From Flavobacterium sinopsychrotolerans (GTDB lineage Bacteria > Bacteroidota > Bacteroidia > Flavobacteriales > Flavobacteriaceae): a stretch of 64,000 bases of DNA. The position numbers and the translations under genes were made by a program. The notes beneath the pieces were generated by a model. That model was not told the origin of the DNA and ran no database searches. It was given only the letters and a program-made list of their open reading frames with translations. Below are positions 1 through 9,043 of this stretch, one piece after another. The stretch lies in NCBI RefSeq assembly GCF_900110375.1, contig NZ_FODN01000002.1, positions 286,367 to 350,366 on the forward strand. The letters run 5' to 3'. The first letter of the stretch is position 1; every line of letters begins with the position of its first letter.

Positions 1-126
1 GCTTTTTTTGTGGAAAGTAATTTGTATTACTTGTATTTAATGGCACACAAAGATTGTTATACTATAGGTTTCTTGGCATATTTATTGTTTGCCTTTTAGC
101 TTTTGGGCTTTTTTACTCGCTTTCAT

Positions 127-154
127 TTGAAATGATATAATTTATTTAGATTTG
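127..154 (+). promoter_or_regulatory. Promoter for NlpC/P60 gene
   Basis: TTG at 127-129, a 17-base spacer, then TAGATTTG at 147-154. This is an exact match to the Bacteroidetes housekeeping promoter form TTG-N17-20-TAnnTTTG. It implies a leader of about 100 bases before the gene at 264; that leader contains GGGATTCC twice but nothing else recognised. Confidence 0.6.
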
Positions 155-263
155 TAAAGATGAACTTTATGGGATTCCATTATCTCACTATTTCAATTAT
201 GAAATATAGAAACAGGGATTCCTATAATATAAACTTAAAGGCTGCTAATTTAATTTTGTCACT

Positions 264-818
264 ATGAAATTTAAAAATATAAATACCATGAAATTGACAC
301 TGTTTATTGGTTTATCGGTACTTGTTTTAGGCAGTAGTGCGTATGGTTCATCTAAAACGGGTGGGTTTTCATCCCAAAAAAATGAAACTATTGTCAAAGA
401 TACCTTGGTAGATCCAATTGACAATAACACGTATTTGGGATACAAGATTGTCAATTTTGGAATGGGATTATTAGGAACACCTTATGTTGCAGCGGGCTGT
501 AGCAAGAATGGTTTCGATTGTTCCGGATTTGTTTATTTTGTATTTAATAATTTCAAAATCAAGGTTCCGCGCAGTTCTTCACAGTTTAAAAATTTTGGCA
601 AAGAAATTCCAATTTCTGATGTGAAAAAAGGAGATATTCTGTTGTTTTTGAGTCCTACCAGAAATGTTATCGGCCATATGGGCATCGTAACAAATCCAAA
701 AGGAATGGAAAGTGATTTTATTCATTCTACCTCAGGTCGTGAAATGAAAGTAGTGATTACTAGTTTGAAAAAGCCAGGTTATACTCGTAGATTTGTAAAA
801 GCAATACGTGTTTTGTAG
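264..818 (+). CDS. NlpC/P60 family cysteine hydrolase
   Basis: Secreted peptidoglycan endopeptidase of the NlpC/P60 (C40) family, expected to cut cell-wall stem peptides outside the inner membrane. A hydrophobic export signal lies in the first ~30 residues. The catalytic domain covers roughly residues 58-180 and has the expected triad: Cys86 in FDCSGF, His138 in GHMGI and a third polar residue, His154, in FIHSTSG. At 184 residues it is a minimal single-domain enzyme with no SH3 or LysM targeting module. The ATG at 288 (MKLTLFIG) gives a more typical signal peptide and may be the true start; the longer form adds eight polar residues. The gene stands alone behind its own promoter. Confidence 0.85.
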   Translation: MKFKNINTMKLTLFIGLSVLVLGSSAYGSSKTGGFSSQKNETIVKDTLVDPIDNNTYLGYKIVNFGMGLLGTPYVAAGCSKNGFDCSGFVYFVFNNFKIKVPRSSSQFKNFGKEIPISDVKKGDILLFLSPTRNVIGHMGIVTNPKGMESDFIHSTSGREMKVVITSLKKPGYTRRFVKAIRVL

Positions 819-1041
819 ATAAATTTTGTTTGAAATTCAGGATATGTTTAGCCTAAAGCAAATAGTTTTTAATTAAAACTAAACAGGTAGGTTTTTATTC
901 TATAGTGTAAAATCACCAATGATAAAAGGAACAGTACTAAATTGAATGGTTGTTAATTAAAAGTTAAACCAATTAATACTATTCAATTTGTAGGCTCTAA
1001 AAATTATTTTTGGTATTGATTAACCACTAAATAACCATTAA

Positions 1042-3510
1042 ATGAAGAAATTTTTCATTTTAACAGCAATTGCTGCTGCGATGCTTGTACCTACCGCCCA
1101 ATTTGCCCAATCCAAAAGAAAAAAAGATAAAAATGCCACTGTAGTCCCGCCACCGGAAAAGAAACCGGAAGCCACGATTAAGGAATACAGCAAGGTAATT
1201 ACTAAAGATGCCGTTTCTGACGATGGATTGTTTATCGTTCATAAAGTGGATAAGAAATATTTCTTCGAAATCCCAAATAAATACTTGAATAAAGACATGC
1301 TTTTGGTCAGTCGATTGGCTAAACTTCCAGCTAATTTAGGCGGCGGATATGTAAATGCCGGTTCCGAAACCAATGAGCAATTAATTATTTGGGAGCGTTT
1401 TCAAGATAAAATTCTGATTAAATTAAAGTCATTCAGTGCAGTTGCTAATGACAGTTTGCCTATCAGTATTTCGGTAAAATCCAATAATTATGAACCTACT
1501 TTATTTGCTTTTGATATTGTAGCGTTCAGCAAAGATTCGGCAAATACGGTAATCGATATGACTAAATTTTATGCCACAGACGTGAAATCAATTAGCGGTT
1601 TATCGGCTGATATGAGAGAAACGTATAAAGTAAAAGGACTGGATGAATCCCGCAGTTTTATCAATACAATGAAAAGTTTTCCCATGAATATTGAAGTAAT
1701 TCAGGATTTTACCTATAACGCTTCAAAACCGCCGGTTCAGTCAGATTCGGAAACAATCAGTATCCAAATGAATCAATCGATGATTTTATTGCCTGAAAAA
1801 CCAATGCAACCCCGATTAGCAGATCCGCGAGTGGGATGGTTTACGATGAATCAGATTGATTATGGAAGTAACGAATTAAAATCCGACAGTAAAACCTACA
1901 TCCGCCGTTGGAAATTGGAACCAAAAGATCCTGTCGCTTATGCAAAAGGGGAACTGGTAGAACCGATTAAACCTATTGTTTATTATTTAGATCCTGCCAC
2001 GCCTGAAAAATTACGCAAGTACATCAAGCAAGGAATTGAAGATTGGCAAAAGCCTTTTGAAACTGCAGGTTTTAAAAATGCGATTATCGCCAAGGATGCA
2101 CCTACAAAGGAACAAGATCCTGATTTTAGTCCGGAAGACATTCGGTATTCGGTGATTCGTTACGTGGCGAGTACAACACGAAATGCGGTTGGACCAAGTG
2201 TTTCTGATCCTAGAACTGGAGAAATTATTGAAAGTGATGTGATTTGGTACCACAACCATTTGCGTTCTTATAGAAATCGGTATTTGTTAGAAACCGGAGC
2301 AGCAAATCCTTCGGCAAGAACATTAAATACCAGTGATGAAGAAATGGGAGAAATGATGCGTATGGTTATCGCACACGAAGTAGGACATGCTCTTGGTTTC
2401 CCTCATAATATGGGTGCAAGTTGTGCCTATGACACCGAAAATTACAGAAATGGTGAGTTTACACAGAAAAACGGAATCGCAGCGAGTTTGATGGATTATG
2501 CGCGTTTTAATTACATCGCACAACCTGGAGATAAAAACGTGCGTTTCATCCGCCAAATGGGACCTTACGATCATTACGCTACTAATTGGGGATACAGATT
2601 CATTCCAAATATGACTTCGCCAGAAGCTGAAGTACCGACATTAGACAAATGGATTATGGAAAAAGCGGGAAATCCTATTTATAAATTTGGATCGCAAAGT
2701 AGCAGTTTTGACCCGACTTCGCAAACAGAAGATATCGGAAATAATTCGATGAAAGCGGGTTCATACGGCCTTAAAAACTTGCAATACGTAGCGGCTCATT
2801 TACCGGAATGGACCAGTGATGTTACTAATAATTACGAGGATTTAGAGGAGTTGTACGAAGAAATGTTAGGCGTTTGGAGTAGATATGTAGGTCATGTGGT
2901 GACTAATGTTGGCGGCGTTTATGAAGCGACCAAAAAACCAAATCAAAAAGGAAGTATTTATGATATTGTACCAAAAGCAAAACAACAAGAAGCTATGCAG
3001 TGGTTGCAAGCCAATGCTTTTGCTTCTCCAACTTGGTTGGTGAATGTAGCTACATTAAAAAACATAAATTATGCAGGATACACAGAACGTTTCCGAAACT
3101 TGCAAGCCAGACATTTGAATAGTGTTTTGAGTTTTGAACGCCTTGGTCGATTAATGGATTCTGAAATATTGGGAGCTACTAATTATAAAGCTTTGGATTT
3201 ATTGAGTGACATGCGCAAAGGAATTTGGAAAGAGGCTAATTTACCATCAAACGTAACGATTTATAGAAGAAATTTACAAAAGGCTTATATCGAAAGAATG
3301 GCGTATTTGATGAAAGAAGAAATTAAATCCGGTCGTCCATCTGATTTTTACAATGTAGCTCAGTCTGATTTGAGAGGATTGGTGAGAGGCGAGTTGAACG
3401 CTTTAAGAACTACTTTATCAGTAGCTAAAACTAGAGCTATAAATGTAGAAACAAAATACCATTATGAGGATGCCATCAAAAGAATTGAATTGATTTTAAA
3501 TCCAAAATAA
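1042..3510 (+). CDS. Zinc-dependent metalloprotease (DUF5117/DUF5118/DUF4953 type)
   Basis: Large secreted metzincin-like protease of a family abundant in Bacteroidetes. An N-terminal signal peptide (about residues 1-22, ending near AQFAQS) is followed by a Lys-rich linker, a beta-rich N-terminal region matching the DUF5118/DUF5117 arrangement, and a catalytic region. The zinc site is HEVGHALGFPH, with His445, catalytic Glu446, His449 and His455. Length (822 residues) is normal for the family. The substrate is unknown; export and location in the periplasm or outer surface are inferred from the signal peptide. TATTTTTG at 1005-1012 could be its -7 element, but no correctly spaced TTG was found. 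It ends at a bidirectional terminator shared with the convergent deaminase gene. Confidence 0.85.
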   Translation: MKKFFILTAIAAAMLVPTAQFAQSKRKKDKNATVVPPPEKKPEATIKEYSKVITKDAVSDDGLFIVHKVDKKYFFEIPNKYLNKDMLLVSRLAKLPANLGGGYVNAGSETNEQLIIWERFQDKILIKLKSFSAVANDSLPISISVKSNNYEPTLFAFDIVAFSKDSANTVIDMTKFYATDVKSISGLSADMRETYKVKGLDESRSFINTMKSFPMNIEVIQDFTYNASKPPVQSDSETISIQMNQSMILLPEKPMQPRLADPRVGWFTMNQIDYGSNELKSDSKTYIRRWKLEPKDPVAYAKGELVEPIKPIVYYLDPATPEKLRKYIKQGIEDWQKPFETAGFKNAIIAKDAPTKEQDPDFSPEDIRYSVIRYVASTTRNAVGPSVSDPRTGEIIESDVIWYHNHLRSYRNRYLLETGAANPSARTLNTSDEEMGEMMRMVIAHEVGHALGFPHNMGASCAYDTENYRNGEFTQKNGIAASLMDYARFNYIAQPGDKNVRFIRQMGPYDHYATNWGYRFIPNMTSPEAEVPTLDKWIMEKAGNPIYKFGSQSSSFDPTSQTEDIGNNSMKAGSYGLKNLQYVAAHLPEWTSDVTNNYEDLEELYEEMLGVWSRYVGHVVTNVGGVYEATKKPNQKGSIYDIVPKAKQQEAMQWLQANAFASPTWLVNVATLKNINYAGYTERFRNLQARHLNSVLSFERLGRLMDSEILGATNYKALDLLSDMRKGIWKEANLPSNVTIYRRNLQKAYIERMAYLMKEEIKSGRPSDFYNVAQSDLRGLVRGELNALRTTLSVAKTRAINVETKYHYEDAIKRIELILNPK

Positions 3511-3535
3511 TCAGAATATAAATGCTATTTCATCA

Positions 3536-3563
3536 AAAAAATCCGCTTTTGTAGCGGATTTTT
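3536..3563. terminator. Bidirectional terminator
   Basis: Perfect 11-bp stem (AAAAATCCGCT / AGCGGATTTTT) with a 5-base loop, lying between two convergent genes. The A/T-rich ends give a U-tract in both directions. Confidence 0.8.
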
Positions 3564-3600
3564 GGTGTTATAAAAATAAATCTAGATTGAAGTGAACCAT

Positions 3601-5019
3601 TTATTTCAAAGGGAAATTCGCTTCGAAAGTTTTGAATCTGTCATCTAAATCTTTTATTAATTGTTTTTTGACAGAAGCTTCTTTTATAAAACTATAATTG
3701 ATACTGTTGTAGATATATTGCTTGATATCAGTATAAGAAACTTCTTTGTATCTTTTGGCTAACAAAACATATTGTTCGGTCATATTCGTGCGCAAAATCC
3801 CTGCATCATCGGTACTGATTACGATGGGAACGCCAAACTGTTTATACAAAGTAAGCGGATGACGGCTTTCTTTTACTTTTAAAATGAATTCGTTGCTCAC
3901 TAAGTTAATTTCGATAGGAATGGATTTAGTTGCCATATGTCGCAATAAATCATACGAATCTTTCTCGTACGCCATATCGACTCCGTGACCAATACGATTA
4001 GCTTCTGCAGTATAAACGGCTGAGCCAATGTGCCACGTCAAATCTTCCGGTTGCACTAAACCCAGCGTCAGTTCGCCTGCATGCATCGTGTATTTTACAT
4101 TTGGATAACGGGAATGACAATATTTAAACATTAGCATGTGCAACCAATAATCCTTCATCGAAGTTTCGCCATCTTCTGGAGAAACAATGTTAACACCCGC
4201 CATCAAATGACTTTGATCTGCCGAAATGAATGCGATTACCAGATTTTTGAATAAATCAACAGGTTCCATGAAACGTAATACAAAATTTTGATAGCGCATA
4301 GTAAATTGCTTATCATCAATTTTTAAATCGTTATGCATTTTTGACACAAAATTAGTATTGAATGTTTTGGCATAGGATTCAGCATCTTTTTTCAATAAGG
4401 AATTATACACGGAATCCAATGTTCTCAAAATTGCTTTTTCATCTTTTGCCAAAGCTAATTTTCGCAATCTGGAATTGAATTTCGTCAAATCATCCGTGTT
4501 CATTGCAGTTGGAATCGTAGATAGTTGGGTTTCGATGTAACTGACATTTTCTGAAATGGCTCTGTTTTTTAATTCCAATAATCCCTGTCCAAAATTCCCT
4601 TTTATGGCCGGTTCAAACTTCATAAAAGATTCAAAAAACAATTTGTCTGATGGATAATCCACATGATTATAGTCTTTTACGGACCATTTTTGCATTATTT
4701 TTTGTTTGTAAACGTCTAATGTTCCGTTGTTTTTCAAGTTCGAAAATAATTCCCAGTTTCCGGTTGCTGGTTTTTCTTTTAAAACATTCATCGTTTCGGT
4801 ATTGAGATAAAAATCATCAGCAATCGCACGTTGTAATAATGGCTCCGCGTAAATCGAACCAGAAAAATGGTGGTGTAAATCGCCGCCTTTTGGCATTTGT
4901 GAAAAGAAAGCAGTTAATTCAGCTTCATTATTTCTAATCTTTTCAAAATAGTCATTCGTCGATTGCGAGTAACTGACATTTAAAAGAAGTGCGAAGAATA
5001 AAGTATGTAGTAATTTCAT
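3601..5019 (-). CDS. Adenosine deaminase family protein with signal peptide
   Basis: Metal-dependent amidohydrolase of the adenosine/AMP deaminase superfamily, converting adenosine (or a related purine nucleoside) to inosine and ammonia. Visible motifs are the metal-binding HxH in LHHHFSG (His49 and His51), the MHAGE active-site segment near residue 315 and the STDDAG metal ligand near residue 400. An export signal in residues 1-19 (LLHTLFFALLLNVSYSQ) is unusual compared with cytosolic Add and points to periplasmic nucleoside salvage. At 472 residues it is longer than Add (~340), as in exported ADGF-like deaminases, with the extra length between the N-terminal motif and the barrel core. It is monocistronic, with no purine genes beside it. 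Confidence 0.85.
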   Translation of the reverse strand: MKLLHTLFFALLLNVSYSQSTNDYFEKIRNNEAELTAFFSQMPKGGDLHHHFSGSIYAEPLLQRAIADDFYLNTETMNVLKEKPATGNWELFSNLKNNGTLDVYKQKIMQKWSVKDYNHVDYPSDKLFFESFMKFEPAIKGNFGQGLLELKNRAISENVSYIETQLSTIPTAMNTDDLTKFNSRLRKLALAKDEKAILRTLDSVYNSLLKKDAESYAKTFNTNFVSKMHNDLKIDDKQFTMRYQNFVLRFMEPVDLFKNLVIAFISADQSHLMAGVNIVSPEDGETSMKDYWLHMLMFKYCHSRYPNVKYTMHAGELTLGLVQPEDLTWHIGSAVYTAEANRIGHGVDMAYEKDSYDLLRHMATKSIPIEINLVSNEFILKVKESRHPLTLYKQFGVPIVISTDDAGILRTNMTEQYVLLAKRYKEVSYTDIKQYIYNSINYSFIKEASVKKQLIKDLDDRFKTFEANFPLK

Positions 5020-5197
5020 AGGTTTTTTAATTGTGTCGATAGTGTTCTGCTTGTCATTTTCATAAAAAGGTTTTCCATTTTAAAGATATTGATTCAAAGC
5101 TTTTTTAAATTTGAATTGAATGATGTGGAGTTAAAAATGCTTGTTTTATGAAAAAAAACGATAATTTTTGCCAAATTTACGCAATTTCACTTTCTGT

Positions 5198-5228
5198 TTG
5201 GGTAAACGAGTTAAAAGTTTTATTTTTG
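5198..5228 (+). promoter_or_regulatory. Promoter for SulP leader transcript
   Basis: TTG at 5198-5200, a 20-base spacer and TATTTTTG at 5221-5228. It drives a transcript beginning about 155 bases before the SulP start codon. Confidence 0.6.
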
Positions 5229-5391
5229 CAGCTCTAGTGAAAAACGTCATCCTAGTAATCTCAGAATGTACTCCGACCTGATTTAGAGTCTTAAAATCAA
5301 GGGATTTTCCCCAAAAAAGTTTATCGAAATTATTTTTCGATGCAATTTTGAACAATAAAATTGTATCGGAAGTTTCTTATTATAATTATTC
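5229..5391 (+). ncRNA. Structured 5' leader of SulP gene, possible cis-regulatory RNA
   Basis: About 160 untranslated bases lie between promoter and start codon. Hairpin A pairs ATCGAA (5323-5328) with TTCGAT (5336-5341). Hairpin B pairs 5338-5349 with 5357-5368 as a 12-bp stem containing one G-U pair, and ends about 23 bases before the ATG. Both use CGAT at 5338-5341, so they exclude each other, as expected of a switching leader. No known riboswitch class was recognised, and there is no U-tract, so any control would more likely act on translation. Confidence 0.35.
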
Positions 5392-6924
5392 ATGAAAAAA
5401 GCATTTAATTTATTTGATTTCTCACAAAAAGTCAATTACAGAATAGAAATCTTGGCGGGATTAACGGTTGCTATGACCATGATTCCAGAATCCCTATCTT
5501 TTGCTATAGTAGCGGGTTTTCCTCCGCTGATGGGTTTATACGCTGCATTTATCGCCGGTTTAATTACGGCAGTTTTCGGTGGAAGACCTGGAATGATTTC
5601 TGGTGGAGCAGGAGCAACTGTTATTGTTTTAATCGCTTTAATGAATTCTAATGGACTAGAATATGTTCTTGCAGCTGTTGCCTTGGCTGGTGTTTTACAA
5701 ATTTTAGTAGGTATTTTTAAACTCGGAAAATTTATAAGATTGGTGCCACAACCCGTTATGTTTGGTTTTGTAAATGGTTTAGCAGTTATTATTTTCATGT
5801 CGCAATTGAATCAATTTAAAGCAATAGTAAACGGGCAAAGTGAATGGCTTTCAGGAACTCCAATGTTGATTATGGCGGGATTAGTAGCACTGACTATTGG
5901 AATTGTGGTATTGCTTCCTAAAGTAACAAAAGCAATACCGGCTTCATTAGTGGCTATTATTGTGGTATTTGCATTGGTTTTTTTCCTTGGAATTGAAACT
6001 AAAACCGTGCGGGATATTGCTTCTGTGAGTGGTGGTTTTCCTCCATTTCACATTCCGAATATTCCAATAAATTTGGAAACATTGCAAATTATATTTCCTT
6101 ATGCCTTAATCATGGCTTCTGTAGGACTAACAGAAGGATTGTTGACTTTAAATTTAGTTGATGAAATCACCGAGACCAAAGGAAATGGGAATCGCGAGTG
6201 TATTGCGCAGGGAAGCTCGAATATTTTAAATGGCTTTTTCTTCGGGATGGGTGGTTGCCCTATGATTGCGCAAACTTTAGTCAACCTTTCTGCGGGTTCC
6301 AGAGCGCGATTGTCCGGAATTGTTGCTGCACTGATGATACTTGTGATTATTTTATTTGGTGCTCCAATAATTGAACAATTGCCTATGGCGGCTTTAGTTG
6401 GTGTTATGATTATGGTGGCAATTGGCACTTTTGAATGGGCAAGTTTTAGAATCATCAATAAAATGCCAAAACACGATATTTTTGTTGGAGTATTAGTTGC
6501 GTTGATCACTATTGTATTACATAATTTGGCTTTAGCTGTTTTAATTGGAGTGATTATTTCTGCTTTAGTTTTTGCCTGGGAAAGTGCCAAAAGAATTCGG
6601 GCTAAGAAATATATCGATGAAAAAGGGGTGAAGCATTATGAAATATATGGTCCTTTATTTTTTGCTTCCACTACGGCTTTCTCAGAAAAATTTGATGTCT
6701 TTAATGATCCAAACGAAGTCATTATTGATTTTAAAGAAAGTAAGATTACCGATATGAGTGCGATTGATGCTGTAAATAAAATTACTGAGCGGTATGCAAA
6801 AGTCAATAAAACGGTTCATTTGCGCCATTTAAGCGCAGATTGCAGAACCTTATTAAAAAATGCTGACACCGTAATTGACGTAAATATTCTTGAAGATCCT
6901 AGCTATAAAGTGGTAATAGATTAG
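5392..6924 (+). CDS. SulP family inorganic anion transporter
   Basis: Inner-membrane secondary transporter of the SulP/SLC26 family, carrying sulfate, bicarbonate or a similar anion. The N-terminal ~400 residues are a run of hydrophobic helices including the family signature near residues 27-50 (MTMIPESLSFAIVAG, then PPLMGLYAAF). The C-terminal ~85 residues form a STAS domain with the conserved DMSAIDA segment, the usual regulatory module. The 510-residue length is typical of short bacterial SulP proteins. Substrate cannot be read from sequence; no sulfate-assimilation or carbonic anhydrase gene is adjacent. The unusually long structured leader suggests post-transcriptional control. Confidence 0.88.
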   Translation: MKKAFNLFDFSQKVNYRIEILAGLTVAMTMIPESLSFAIVAGFPPLMGLYAAFIAGLITAVFGGRPGMISGGAGATVIVLIALMNSNGLEYVLAAVALAGVLQILVGIFKLGKFIRLVPQPVMFGFVNGLAVIIFMSQLNQFKAIVNGQSEWLSGTPMLIMAGLVALTIGIVVLLPKVTKAIPASLVAIIVVFALVFFLGIETKTVRDIASVSGGFPPFHIPNIPINLETLQIIFPYALIMASVGLTEGLLTLNLVDEITETKGNGNRECIAQGSSNILNGFFFGMGGCPMIAQTLVNLSAGSRARLSGIVAALMILVIILFGAPIIEQLPMAALVGVMIMVAIGTFEWASFRIINKMPKHDIFVGVLVALITIVLHNLALAVLIGVIISALVFAWESAKRIRAKKYIDEKGVKHYEIYGPLFFASTTAFSEKFDVFNDPNEVIIDFKESKITDMSAIDAVNKITERYAKVNKTVHLRHLSADCRTLLKNADTVIDVNILEDPSYKVVID

Positions 6925-7040
6925 CGATTTAATTTATAGAAAGGCAAAAAAAATAGTCACAGATTCACCGATTATAATTTTTTTGACAAATTAAAAATCT
7001 GTAAAATTGTGGCAATAATCGATTTATAATGTAGAGCAAA

Positions 7041-8279
7041 CTATATTTTCATCGCTTCAGCAGCTAATCGTCCCGTTTTCAATGCGGCATTTATAGAACC
7101 ATTCAGTAAGTTGTCTCCACAAATAAAGAGTGTATCTGAGATTTTTATTTCAGAAGCATCAATCGTATTTCGCACACTTTCTTGAGTTGGCAAAGCATAT
7201 TCAATACGATAGGCTTTCAGCATTTTCCATGAATTTACTTTTTCGCCATACCATTGTTTCAATTCTTGCTTCATGTTTTCTGCCAAAGTTGCGTCATCAA
7301 CAGTTGGGATTCCATTGTAGGAAACGGAAATAAGCACTTTTCCTTTTGGCGCATACGCTTTGGAAACATTAGACATCACCGTCAAATTATTTACCCATTT
7401 TTTCTTAGTTGAAGCATTTAAAATCACTACTGCTTTTTCAGTAGGCGCTTCATTGGCTTCAAAATAAATATTAGTAACCTGATGCGAAGTCATTTTTTGC
7501 TTCAGAAAGTATTTTTGGGTAAGGTTGTTTGCGGTCGTAGCCAAAAGGATTTGGTTGGCCGCCATAACGGTTCCATCTTCAGTAATTACGGTATTGCCTT
7601 CAATAGTGGTTACTTTGGTATGGCATTGAATACTGCCTTCGGGAAGCATGGCGACCAATTGTTTGGGTATTTCTTCCATACCAAATTCAGGAACTGCCAC
7701 ATCTCCATCCGAAAACATTTTCATCACAAAATCGAACATTCTACGGGAAGTTTTTAGCTCATTTTCTAAAAAGATTCCGGAAAGGAAAGGTGCATAAAAA
7801 CGTTCAATCATTTTTGGACTAAAACCATAATCCGCCAGTTGTTTCAGAGTTGTTTGTTCCGGTTGCTCGAAAATTTCGTCAATCGTTAGTTTTTGTAATT
7901 TATTTTTTAACCAAAGTGTATTGATTTTATCTTTTAACGTTCCAACGGGAGCAAAAAGAGTGGCAAAGGCCGCCGATGGTCTTCGGAATGGATCTGCTAT
8001 TTCAAAACTGCCTCCGTCATAAAGAACGGTTGCTCCAGGTAACATTTTTTTTAGTTTTAAATCGGTATAATTCAGTAATGTTTGAGTTTCAGGATAAGCC
8101 GTCAACAACACTTGGAAACCTCTGTCTAAAAGAAAGCCTTCATGAGAATCGGTTTTTATTCTCCCGCCCGCCCGATCACTGGCTTCCAATAACAGTACTT
8201 TTCGTCCTTGACGATGCAAATGAACAGCGGCAGATAATCCCGCCAATCCCGCTCCTACAATAATTACATCTTGTTTCAT
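7041..8279 (-). CDS. FAD-dependent amine oxidase / protoporphyrinogen-oxidase-like oxidoreductase
   Basis: Flavoprotein of the NAD(P)/FAD-dependent amine oxidase superfamily. The dinucleotide-binding motif GAGLAGLSA lies at residues 8-16, followed by an acidic strand end (LLEASDRAGGRI) typical of monoamine- and phytoene-type oxidoreductases. The C-terminal FAD motif is in ICGDNLLNGSINAALKTG. I chose the ATG at 8279 because it places the Rossmann motif at the extreme N-terminus; an upstream ATG at 8315 would add twelve residues unlike the family. Substrate is unknown; neighbours give no pathway clue. The domain pattern resembles bacterial proteins loosely annotated as protoporphyrinogen or phytoene oxidases. 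Confidence 0.8.
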   Translation of the reverse strand: MKQDVIIVGAGLAGLSAAVHLHRQGRKVLLLEASDRAGGRIKTDSHEGFLLDRGFQVLLTAYPETQTLLNYTDLKLKKMLPGATVLYDGGSFEIADPFRRPSAAFATLFAPVGTLKDKINTLWLKNKLQKLTIDEIFEQPEQTTLKQLADYGFSPKMIERFYAPFLSGIFLENELKTSRRMFDFVMKMFSDGDVAVPEFGMEEIPKQLVAMLPEGSIQCHTKVTTIEGNTVITEDGTVMAANQILLATTANNLTQKYFLKQKMTSHQVTNIYFEANEAPTEKAVVILNASTKKKWVNNLTVMSNVSKAYAPKGKVLISVSYNGIPTVDDATLAENMKQELKQWYGEKVNSWKMLKAYRIEYALPTQESVRNTIDASEIKISDTLFICGDNLLNGSINAALKTGRLAAEAMKI

Positions 8280-8359
8280 AGTGTTGTGATAATGTTTGGC
8301 ACAAAAATAAGCCAATTACCGTTTTAGAAGCACCCAAATAAGTGATAATTTAATTTTTA

Positions 8360-8881
8360 TTAATGTATTTGAAGTTGCATCAATAAATCTGTTTGCTCGT
8401 CATTACCCATCATGAAAACGTGTTTGTCAAACACAACAAATCCATTTTTCGTATAAAATCGAATTGCTCTGTGATTTTCTTCCCATACACCGAGCCAAAC
8501 AGAATCAACGTTTGTAATTTGCGCAATCTTCTTTACTTCATCAAGCAGTAGTTGTCCAATATTTTTTCCATGAAAATTTTGTAAAACATAAATCCGTTGT
8601 ACTTCTAAAGCATTTTCGTTGAAAGATTCCGTTTGCGCGTCACCAAAATTTATTTTTAAATACCCAACAGCTTCTGTATCTGAATACGCTAAATAAAACT
8701 GAGAATTAGCATTGTTTAATTCATCCGTTAACTGTTCGGTATTTAAACTGTCTTTGATATAATTGGCAATATTTTCAGGTGTATTTACAGCTGCAAAAGT
8801 TTCAATGAAAGTTTGGATGCTTATCTTTTGGATTGTTTCTAAATCGGATACTGTTGCTTTTCTAATCTCAATCGTATTCAT
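8360..8881 (-). CDS. GNAT family N-acetyltransferase
   Basis: Acetyl-CoA-dependent N-acetyltransferase of 173 residues. The acetyl-CoA pyrophosphate-binding turn is visible as QNFHGKNIGQLLL (pattern Q-x-x-x-G-x-x-G) around residue 105, followed by the family's later beta-alpha unit (VWLGVWEENHRAIRFYTKNGF). The spacing and the YTKNGF ending suggest a RimI/SpeG-like small-molecule or protein acetyltransferase, but the acceptor cannot be assigned. It is transcribed divergently from yaaA. A possible -7 element on the minus strand (TATTTTTG, complement of 8907-8914) lacks a well-spaced TTG. Confidence 0.85.
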   Translation of the reverse strand: MNTIEIRKATVSDLETIQKISIQTFIETFAAVNTPENIANYIKDSLNTEQLTDELNNANSQFYLAYSDTEAVGYLKINFGDAQTESFNENALEVQRIYVLQNFHGKNIGQLLLDEVKKIAQITNVDSVWLGVWEENHRAIRFYTKNGFVVFDKHVFMMGNDEQTDLLMQLQIH

Positions 8882-8976
8882 AATTATTCGTTGGTATTTT
8901 ATTTTTCAAAAATAATTAAATTAGGAAACAATTCTCATTATCTATCGAACTATTAAACAAATCAATTTAATGATTC

Positions 8977-9006
8977 TTGATTTCTTGATTGCAATTAGTA
9001 CTTTTG
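8977..9006 (+). promoter_or_regulatory. yaaA promoter
   Basis: TTG at 8977-8979, a 19-base spacer and TACTTTTG at 8999-9006, an exact Bacteroidetes consensus match about 38 bases before the yaaA ATG. Confidence 0.65.
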
Positions 9007-9033
9007 AGCGAACAAATAAAAAACGCTCAAAAG
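9001..9033. promoter_or_regulatory. Inverted repeat overlapping the yaaA -7 box (candidate operator)
   Basis: Perfect 10-bp inverted repeat CTTTTGAGCG (9001-9010) / CGCTCAAAAG (9024-9033) with a 13-base centre. The left arm overlaps the -7 element, so a bound protein would block the promoter; much of this arm lies before the expected start of transcription, which favours a DNA operator over an RNA hairpin. Confidence 0.45.
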
Positions 9034-9043
9034 AGTATTGTCT

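Noticed and set aside
1..263. Tail of a gene entering from the left edge
   Set aside because: No frame on either strand reads through with protein-like content; only the promoter at 127-154 is supported.
5146..5355. Minus-strand 69-residue open frame between the deaminase and SulP genes
   Set aside because: It is antisense to a clear promoter and leader, has no recognisable domain and a biased composition; better explained as leader RNA.
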